From Cryomorphaceae bacterium (GTDB lineage Bacteria; Bacteroidota; Bacteroidia; Flavobacteriales; Crocinitomicaceae): a DNA stretch of 6,650 bases. The stretch is taken from contig JAJTDX010000119.1 in assembly GCA_021298235.1 (NCBI GenBank), forward strand, positions 1 to 6,650, in the 5' to 3' direction. A program made the position numbers and the translations under genes. Below the pieces are notes generated by a model, which saw nothing but the letters and a program-made list of their open reading frames with translations, ran no database searches and was not told where the DNA came from. Shown here in pieces: positions 1 through 5,029 of the stretch (positions are counted from its first letter, which is position 1; each line of letters begins with the position of its first letter).

Positions 1-416
1 CAGTGTGGTATCCTAGCTTAGTTGGCTACACGCTCGGACATGCTAATCTTGAGCATTTGCTGGGTAATTTCTCCATCATTCTCATGCTCGGACCTATCCT
101 TGAAGAGGCGTACGGAACAAAAAAACTTTTGTTGATGTCACTGCTGACTGCTTTGATCACTGCTATTTTTCACATGATGTTCTGGGAGCACGGTCTGATG
201 GGTGCGAGCGGTATTGTGTTCATGTTCATTGTGCTTTCTTCGCTTATCAATATTAAGGGAAAAGAAGTGCCATTAACCTTTATACTGGTGGTATTCCTCT
301 TTTTAGGAAAAGAGATCTACAATGCGTTTTCCTCTGATACCATTTCTCAATTTGCACACATAACGGGAGGGATCATAGGTGTGATCTTTGGATATTACCA
401 CAAAAAATTGGGATGA
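1..416 (+). CDS. Rhomboid family intramembrane serine protease (partial, 5' end outside window)
   Basis: The gene enters from the left edge and its C-terminal 138 or so residues are visible. Rhomboids cut transmembrane substrates inside the bilayer with a Ser-His dyad. Counting the codon at base 3 as residue 1, the family signature is complete from TM2 on: GHANLEHLLGN (residues 12-22, with the conserved HxxxxHLxxN pattern), then ILEEAYG after it, GASG at 67-70 with the nucleophile Ser69, and AHITGG at 118-123 with the catalytic His119. Five hydrophobic segments lie roughly at 21-35, 41-58, 66-84, 88-104 and 120-133; the first transmembrane helix of the fold must lie upstream. The GTG at base 3 is not taken as the start because a rhomboid would then lack TM1 and the frame is open to the edge. 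Its stop directly abuts the stop of the convergent neighbour. The substrate cannot be inferred. The family call is firm; activity is inferred from the intact dyad. Confidence 0.9.
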   Translation, partial: VWYPSLVGYTLGHANLEHLLGNFSIILMLGPILEEAYGTKKLLLMSLLTALITAIFHMMFWEHGLMGASGIVFMFIVLSSLINIKGKEVPLTFILVVFLFLGKEIYNAFSSDTISQFAHITGGIIGVIFGYYHKKLG

Positions 417-950
417 TCAGTGTTTGTTCATCTCCTTATTCGCTTTCTGAATATAGAAGAAGGTTTTATCGATGGTTTGATATTGTCCATCCGGAAGCGG
501 TGAGAGTGCGGGCGCTGCGACCACATAACCAAATCCATCCAGCAACACATAGGTCGGGTAGGTAGCAATCTTGTAATTCTTCCAGATCGGATTGTCATCG
601 TTCGCTCTGCACCTTGTCCAGGGCAACGAATTTATTTGAGCCTCCGTAACAGAAGCTGAATATTCCTTATTTGGATAAATGGAAATGAAGGTCACGTCTT
701 CTTTGTATACTTCATGCAATTTTTTTAAAAGGACCAATTCTTCTGAAGATTTCTGACTGGATGGATCATAGAAGTGCAGGTAAATGTGTTTTTTGGGCAA
801 AGCCGAAAGTGTAATTACTTCTCCCTGATCGGAATGCAACACAAGGTCGGGAGCCCTTCCGCCAATCGTGAGCTCTGTCAGACGCTCCAACATGTTACGT
901 GCAATCACCGCATTGGCATCAAAAAGACTGTGGTTGGCAACACTGTCCAA
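417..950 (-). CDS. Thioredoxin-like domain protein lacking CxxC; probably the 3' half of a frame-broken gene
   Basis: This 177-residue ORF is a thioredoxin-fold (TlpA/AhpC-TSA-like) domain: a helical lead-in (residues 1-29), GGRAPDLVL (30-38) typical of the APxFxL entry to these domains, the beta strand HIYLHFYDP (55-63), FISIYPN (88-94), and a cis-proline loop ATYPTYVLLDGFG (129-141). Where active members carry CxxC, this one has PSSQKSSEE (63-71), so it should be unable to do dithiol chemistry; its only cysteine is Cys114. The apparent start is a TTG at 950 with no Shine-Dalgarno sequence, and the frame is open upstream to 1043, where the extra residues QSLSEKFYGND and TNILAVLDSV read naturally into this domain. 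I therefore think it is the second half of the secreted protein encoded just upstream and not an independent gene. If read alone it would lack any export signal. Confidence 0.7.
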   Translation of the reverse strand: MDSVANHSLFDANAVIARNMLERLTELTIGGRAPDLVLHSDQGEVITLSALPKKHIYLHFYDPSSQKSSEELVLLKKLHEVYKEDVTFISIYPNKEYSASVTEAQINSLPWTRCRANDDNPIWKNYKIATYPTYVLLDGFGYVVAAPALSPLPDGQYQTIDKTFFYIQKANKEMNKH

Positions 951-955
951 AACAG

Positions 956-1768
956 CTAGAATGTTGGTCTGAGGATAATCGTTGCCGTAGAATTTTTCCG
1001 ACAGGGATTGCTTGTTTCCATGGAGAGTCTCGGAATCATCTTTTCATAAAATGAATTCAGGTAGTCCATGTAGGCATCGTTTCGGTAGGCCACGGGCGAG
1101 TATTTAAGATAGAAATCATGCTTTTCATACCGGTTGCGGTCGGCTGCATGCTGAATGTTGTCGAGGGAGGCAATAGAGAAGCGTACAAACGTGTTAAAAT
1201 AGGTTTGTGCCTCGTTTATCCCAATTTTTGCGGTGTCTGAGAGGTGATAGAACTTATCGACGGCTGCTTTGAATTCATCCAGCTTCGTGGAAAACTCTAG
1301 TGGCTTCACATTTTTCAGGTAGAAATAGCTGCCTATCCACTCATCCGACCAGCGCTGAAATTCGAGGATTTTGTAGTTTATATCGTTGGAGTCAAGATCT
1401 AAAAAAGTAATTTCAACGGAGCTTCCATTGGGCCTCATCGGATCGTATTTGTCTTTTTCAGGAAGGTAAATGGTGTATTTCCCTCCTGGTTGCAGGTACA
1501 AGTACGAATTATTTTTGTCGGCATGAACAACCGCCTTTTGTGTTTCTTTTAGCTCGAAGGAAAAGCTGAAGGTGCTGTCTTGTTTTACGGTGGTGCTTGC
1601 CAGTGAGCTTTCTTTCATACTCAGATAATCGACGATTTCTGATATCCGAATAGTCTTACCTATGTACTTTGGTGCGAAACCTGTTATTGTAACGTATTTA
1701 TCTGCCTGAGCGAATGAAACTGTCCGAACGAACAGGATGAAAAAGACGATGTATCCCAAAAACTTCAT
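956..1768 (-). CDS. Secreted DUF4369-like N-terminal half of a thioredoxin-family protein; frame ends early
   Basis: This ORF of 270 residues begins with a signal peptide: a Lys at position 2, a hydrophobic core (3-18) and a probable signal peptidase I site after SFAQA (18-22). There is no lipobox cysteine. Residues 24-105 look like the beta-rich DUF4369 type domain found before thioredoxin domains in Bacteroidota (ITGF, ...LQPGGKYTIYLP near 92-103). Residues 125-250 are helical and rich in aromatic residues. The last 17 or so residues (after METS at 250-253) are NPCRK... and end at a TAG; they contain the only cysteine of the ORF and look like out-of-frame sequence. The start at 1768 is supported by an AAGGA five bases upstream. 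It follows coaD by 29 bp on the same strand. The domain name is a pattern-based judgement and less certain than the signal peptide and the frame break. Confidence 0.7.
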   Translation of the reverse strand: MKFLGYIVFFILFVRTVSFAQADKYVTITGFAPKYIGKTIRISEIVDYLSMKESSLASTTVKQDSTFSFSFELKETQKAVVHADKNNSYLYLQPGGKYTIYLPEKDKYDPMRPNGSSVEITFLDLDSNDINYKILEFQRWSDEWIGSYFYLKNVKPLEFSTKLDEFKAAVDKFYHLSDTAKIGINEAQTYFNTFVRFSIASLDNIQHAADRNRYEKHDFYLKYSPVAYRNDAYMDYLNSFYEKMIPRLSMETSNPCRKNSTATIILRPTF

Positions 1769-1773
1769 AAGCG

Positions 1774-1778
1774 TCCTT
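1774..1778 (-). promoter_or_regulatory. Ribosome binding site of the DUF4369-like gene
   Basis: On the minus strand AAGGA lies five bases before the ATG at 1768. It is the only clear Shine-Dalgarno sequence in this window; the other starts on the same strand (2250, 2798, 3538) have none, as is common in Bacteroidota. It supports the ATG at 1768 as the true start of the frame-broken gene. Confidence 0.55.
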
Positions 1779-1797
1779 CAACAGATTTCATACCAGC

Positions 1798-2250
1798 TTA
1801 AACGAGCAGGTGTGGATTTGTTACAAATGGGGCAATGTTGCCGCCATTGCGATGGATTTCTCTAACAATCGTAGAATTGATGGAGGCATATTCTTGTTCG
1901 GTCAGGAAAAATATGGTAGTGATTCCGGACATCGTTTCGTTCATGTGTGCAATGGAGCGCTCGTATGAAAAATCTTTCGAGTCGCGCAATCCTCGCACCA
2001 GATGAGTAGCATTCAATTCTTTGCACAGGTCCACTGTGAGCTTGTTGAAGGTAACGATCTGAACGGGTTTACCGGCAAATAGGGAAGCAATGTGTATCCT
2101 TCGTTTATCAATGTCAAAATACCCCGTTTTCGTACTGTTTACACCAATGGCAATGACCACTTCATCAAAGAGCTCCAAACTTTTGTGGACAACTCCTTCA
2201 TGTCCTTTTGTAAAAGGGTCGAACGATCCGGCAAAAAGGGCTTTTTTCAT
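1798..2250 (-). CDS. coaD: Phosphopantetheine adenylyltransferase (coenzyme A synthesis)
   Basis: CoaD transfers AMP from ATP to 4'-phosphopantetheine to give dephospho-CoA, the fourth of the five steps from pantothenate to coenzyme A, in the cytoplasm. The 150-residue product has the usual length and all hallmarks of this nucleotidyltransferase family: GSFDPFTKGH at residues 8-17 with the TxGH nucleotide-binding motif (TKGH, 14-17), the RGLRDSKDFSYE segment at 86-97 including the conserved RGLR, and NSTIVRE at 125-131, the family's ISSTxVR motif in slightly changed form. The ATG start overlaps the stop of rsmD by four bases (ATGA on the minus strand), which points to translational coupling in one transcript. 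No oddities were seen and the gene appears intact. Confidence 0.97.
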   Translation of the reverse strand: MKKALFAGSFDPFTKGHEGVVHKSLELFDEVVIAIGVNSTKTGYFDIDKRRIHIASLFAGKPVQIVTFNKLTVDLCKELNATHLVRGLRDSKDFSYERSIAHMNETMSGITTIFFLTEQEYASINSTIVREIHRNGGNIAPFVTNPHLLV

Positions 2251-2798
2251 GGGTTCTGCTTTTCTGGAGTGAAAAAACTGAAATATACGTTTCCATATGT
2301 ACGTACAAAACTAAAATGGGTTAGGGAAGAAAGGTCAGTTTTTTTTCCGTGCTCAATGATCAGCATGCCGTCCTCTGAAAGTAATTGTCTGTTGAAGATC
2401 AGTTCTGCGATCTCCTGGTGGAAGGTGACTTCGTATGGCGGATCTGCAAAAATGAGGTCAAATTGGGAAGTACATTGACGCAGATAGCTTAAGATGTCTG
2501 ACTTTATAATTTGAATCTCTTTGTCGATCTGCAAGGATGCGGCATTTTGACGTATGAACCGAATGCAATTGAAGTTTTGGTCTACGGCTGTCACCAGAGA
2601 AGCCCCTCTTGAAATGAATTCAAAGGAAATATTGCCAGTTCCTGAACATAGATCAAGGACCTTGATTCCCTCAAATTCGATTTGGTTTCCTAGCAGATTG
2701 AACAGTCCTTCTTTGGCAAAATCCGTAGTTGGTCTTGATGGAAAATTCTTAGGGACAGAGAACCTTCTTGCCTTTAGTTTTCCGCTTATTATTCGCAC
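2247..2798 (-). CDS. rsmD: 16S rRNA (guanine(966)-N(2))-methyltransferase RsmD
   Basis: RsmD uses S-adenosylmethionine to methylate N2 of G966 in 16S rRNA during small-subunit assembly. The 183-residue product shows the family order: MRIISGK at the N terminus, RPTTD (22-26) followed by AKEGLFN (28-34), the SAM-binding motif I LDLCSGTGNISFE (48-60), an acidic Asp73 at the end of the next strand (TAVDQN), and the catalytic FADPPY (117-122), the D/NPPY motif of amino-group methyltransferases. The start is a GTG at 2798, inside the last codons of the DUF3822 gene (10 bp overlap), and its stop overlaps the coaD start, so the three genes are very probably one operon. The gene looks complete and ordinary. 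Confidence 0.95.
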   Translation of the reverse strand: MRIISGKLKARRFSVPKNFPSRPTTDFAKEGLFNLLGNQIEFEGIKVLDLCSGTGNISFEFISRGASLVTAVDQNFNCIRFIRQNAASLQIDKEIQIIKSDILSYLRQCTSQFDLIFADPPYEVTFHQEIAELIFNRQLLSEDGMLIIEHGKKTDLSSLTHFSFVRTYGNVYFSFFTPEKQNP

Positions 2799-3538
2799 AG
2801 CTCAGCAATATTTGTGTAATCACGCGTATCAACCTCAAGCTCGCTCAGCTCAGAAATTTTACCAAAGGAATCTGTGAGTGACAAACGAAGTTCTTTCTCT
2901 GTTCCCGTTCCTTGATAAATTGACAGCCGGCCTTTTTGATTCACAAGTTCTTTTTGTTGGAGGGTAAACATGAGGTGATAGACTATGTCATCCGCAAACT
3001 GATAATCAAACGTGGCATAATAGAGTAGAGCGGTGCTTTTAGAAATTGCCAATAGAAAATGTTCCTTGTGCAGCGAAAGAATGAGCTGAAGTTCTTCCGA
3101 TTTGGTTTCCGACAGTTTTTCCAAAATGAACGAACCTTCGTGTCGGATTTGTATTTTAGGAAAAACGGACATAAAAAAGTTTTCGGCCCAATTTGGCAAT
3201 TCGTAAACGTTCGCAATGCCCGCGATGGGTATTCGGTCAAAGACTACTTTTCTGTCAGCTTGTGGCTTGCCAAAACACAGCTCATAGAAATGATCTTTTT
3301 CGCCTTCCTGAAATAAATTTTCCGGAAGCAATGTGCTGTTATTTCCAAACCAGCATAGGTGATAATCTTCGTGTGAAGCTTCTTTTATTTTATGCTCAGT
3401 GAAAGCCGATTCTAGCTGTTCAATGCATCTATGGTCTTGCAAATCATTGAACAAAACATCAAAAACCTGTGTACTTTCGGTGCCAATCACTGAAATTCGT
3501 GAGTAATACCGATCGATTTCTATTGCCAATTTGCTCAT
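2789..3538 (-). CDS. DUF3822 family protein
   Basis: This is a 249-residue protein from the ATG at 3538. I assign it to DUF3822, a family essentially limited to Bacteroidota, from its N-terminal strand LAIEIDRYYSRISVIG, the TLLPENLF segment near residue 70, and LYYATFDYQFADDIVYHL in the C-terminal half, together with its position directly before rsmD. As far as I recall, a Bacteroides member (BT_3980) is classed with the actin-like ASKHA fold, but the classical phosphate-binding loops are not obvious here and no activity is known to me. There is no signal peptide or membrane segment, so it should be cytoplasmic. A TTG nine bases upstream (3547) would add three residues; ATG is preferred. It is the first gene of the minus-strand operon, and its start lies 51 bp from that of the divergent helicase. 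Confidence 0.85.
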   Translation of the reverse strand: MSKLAIEIDRYYSRISVIGTESTQVFDVLFNDLQDHRCIEQLESAFTEHKIKEASHEDYHLCWFGNNSTLLPENLFQEGEKDHFYELCFGKPQADRKVVFDRIPIAGIANVYELPNWAENFFMSVFPKIQIRHEGSFILEKLSETKSEELQLILSLHKEHFLLAISKSTALLYYATFDYQFADDIVYHLMFTLQQKELVNQKGRLSIYQGTGTEKELRLSLTDSFGKISELSELEVDTRDYTNIAELCE

Positions 3539-3589
3539 GCAGAACAAAAGTATGCAAAATAGCCGTGCGGAAATGCTTATCTTTCAGCG
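3539..3589. promoter_or_regulatory. Divergent intergenic region with possible promoters
   Basis: These 51 bp separate the starts of the DUF3822 operon (leftward) and the helicase gene (rightward), so promoters for both must lie here or inside the opposite gene. On the minus strand, TACTTTTG at 3552-3545 matches the Bacteroidota -7 element TAnnTTTG exactly, but it ends only six bases before the ATG at 3538, which would mean a leaderless or nearly leaderless transcript; I see no convincing -33 TTG at the right spacing. On the plus strand, TATCTTTC at 3578-3585 is a one-mismatch version just before the ATG at 3590. No Shine-Dalgarno sequence is seen for either gene. The promoter calls are tentative. 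Confidence 0.35.
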
Positions 3590-5029
3590 ATGAGCTCACC
3601 TGTTCCCGGCAAGCTGTTTGATTTCGTCCACGACGCGATGGACCATGCACCAACAGAAGTGCAGTCGGAGCTGATTCGCTCCTTGGTCAACTTTACCTAT
3701 CGCGAAGACCCTTATCCTTTATTTATTTTGAAAGGATATGCCGGAACAGGAAAAACGACCGTGCTTGGTGCGTATGTCAAAGGATTGCTCAAATCGAAGA
3801 TGAAAGTAAGGTTGCTGGCACCCACAGGCAGAGCGGCTAAAGTATTCAGTAAAAGGGCTTCCCGTGAGGCATTTACTATCCATAAGCTCATTTACCGCAG
3901 GCAGTCGTCGGTGGATGAGTTTTCCGGATTAACGCTTGCTCCCAATTTACAGGCAAATACAGTGTTTATTGTGGATGAGGCCTCCATGATTGGGGATCAT
4001 TCTATGAATAACGATGGAACCATTGGTGCACGAAATCTACTAGAGGATCTTTTCGAATTTGTATATGGAGCCAAAGGATGTCGTTTGATTTTATTGGGCG
4101 ATACCGGTCAGCTACCGCCTGTAGGTGCTGATTATTCTCCAGCCTTGGACGTCAGGTATCTCAATAACACCTATCCGAGGTTGAGAACAGACGAATTTTC
4201 CTTGACGGAAGTGATGCGTCAAGCGTCGGATTCAGGAATTTTATTCAATGCAACGCGTCTTCGTGACCTTGTGGCCGGTGAGTCTCCTTTGTTCAAGTTA
4301 AATCCGTTTACAGATATTGTCCGCCTGGGTGGGGATGAATTGCAAAGCGAATTAGAAACCTGCTACAGCAATTCCGGTTCGGATGAAACCATTGTTCTTA
4401 CACGTTCGAATAAACGATCCAATGCCTACAATCAATCTATTCGGGGAAGGTTACTTTACTACGAAGATGTTCTTTGCTCCGGGGATGTTTTGATGGTGGT
4501 GAAGAACAATTATTATTGGTCGGATGATCAAAATAAAATGGGATTTATCGCTAATGGAGAATTGATGAAGGTCATACGTGTGAAAAGGCAGGAGGAAATG
4601 TACGGCTTTGAATTCGCTAGGCTTCTTGTTCGATTTCCAGATTACCCCGAGATAGCAGAGATGGAGGTGCTCACATTGATCGAATCGCTCTCTGTCGAAG
4701 GTCCCTCGCTGAGCCGTGGTCGTATGCGCGAGCTGTTTTATGCGGTAGAGCAGGACTATATGCACGAGAAGAACAAGAGAAAACGGTATCAATTAATCCT
4801 GAAGGATCCATATTTCAATGCGCTCCAAATCAAATACGCATATGCGGTCACTTGTCACAAAGCACAAGGCGGACAATGGGAGAATGTGTTCATTGATCCA
4901 GGATTCATTGATGAGAGTTCATTCAACGAAGAATATTTCAGGTGGCTTTACACTGCTGTTACGCGTGCATCTAAAAAGCTATATCTCTTAAACTTTGCAG
5001 AGCGTTATTTCGAACAGAGCTCACTTTAG
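3590..5029 (+). CDS. RecD-like superfamily 1 ATP-dependent DNA helicase (AAA family ATPase)
   Basis: A 479-residue stand-alone SF1 helicase of the RecD/Pif1/Dda group, expected to unwind DNA 5'-3' using ATP. The motif set is complete and in order: a Q-like PTEVQSELI (21-29), Walker A GYAGTGKTT (49-57), motif Ia APTGRAAK (77-84), Walker B VFIVDEASM (125-133), motif III LGDTGQLPPVGA (169-180), motif IV VLTRSN (269-274), motif V YAVTCHKAQGGQWENV (418-433), and motif VI LYTAVTRASKKLYLL (453-467) with the arginine finger. There is no RecD N-terminal domain and no recB or recC nearby, so it should not be named recD. The ATG at 3590 gives a sensible N terminus; ATG at codon 17 is an alternative that keeps all motifs. 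It is divergent from the DUF3822 operon, an arrangement I believe recurs in Bacteroidota. Its last 9 bp overlap the convergent gene's end. Its exact role in repair or replication cannot be told. Confidence 0.92.
   Translation: MSSPVPGKLFDFVHDAMDHAPTEVQSELIRSLVNFTYREDPYPLFILKGYAGTGKTTVLGAYVKGLLKSKMKVRLLAPTGRAAKVFSKRASREAFTIHKLIYRRQSSVDEFSGLTLAPNLQANTVFIVDEASMIGDHSMNNDGTIGARNLLEDLFEFVYGAKGCRLILLGDTGQLPPVGADYSPALDVRYLNNTYPRLRTDEFSLTEVMRQASDSGILFNATRLRDLVAGESPLFKLNPFTDIVRLGGDELQSELETCYSNSGSDETIVLTRSNKRSNAYNQSIRGRLLYYEDVLCSGDVLMVVKNNYYWSDDQNKMGFIANGELMKVIRVKRQEEMYGFEFARLLVRFPDYPEIAEMEVLTLIESLSVEGPSLSRGRMRELFYAVEQDYMHEKNKRKRYQLILKDPYFNALQIKYAYAVTCHKAQGGQWENVFIDPGFIDESSFNEEYFRWLYTAVTRASKKLYLLNFAERYFEQSSL

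Larger units (their letters stand above)
417..1768 (-). pseudogene. Probable single DUF4369/thioredoxin-like gene split by a -1 type frame break near 1010-1021
   Basis: The two ORFs at 956-1768 and 417-950 look like one gene. The upstream frame has the N-terminal signal peptide and spacer but no thioredoxin domain; the downstream frame has a thioredoxin domain but no signal peptide, ATG or ribosome site. Both frames are open together over 956-1043. Reading frame 1 up to SMET (about base 1013) and then the next frame from KQSLSEKFYGND gives a continuous protein of about 450 residues, within the usual size for this family. The shift is equivalent to a loss of 3n+1 bases. It could be a one-base sequencing or assembly error, a true one-base mutation, or a larger out-of-frame deletion. 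This entry overlaps the two CDS entries and is meant as an interpretation of them. Confidence 0.65.

Noticed and set aside
993..997. Programmed -1 frameshifting at the A5 run (minus strand) joining the two thioredoxin-gene ORFs
   Set aside because: The local codons (CGG AAA AAT) do not form an X XXY YYZ slippery heptamer, and the natural protein reading (QSLSEK) already requires the new frame before the A run. A mutation or sequence error is simpler.
1769..1797. Terminator or promoter between coaD and the DUF4369-like gene
   Set aside because: The 29 bp hold only a ribosome binding site; no hairpin, T-run or TAnnTTTG element was found, so read-through from coaD is assumed.
2092..2478. Plus-strand ORF of 128 codons opposite coaD and rsmD
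   Set aside because: It lies wholly antisense to two well-identified genes, its translation has no recognisable domain, and nothing suggests a ribosome site or promoter for it.
3545..3547. TTG as start of the DUF3822 gene
   Set aside because: An ATG three codons downstream is the more usual start, and the added residues (M/L-F-C) are not supported by any ribosome site.
4451..4792. Minus-strand ORF of 113 codons inside the helicase gene
   Set aside because: It is antisense to the motif-rich helicase, and its His- and Leu-rich translation looks like a reverse-strand shadow.
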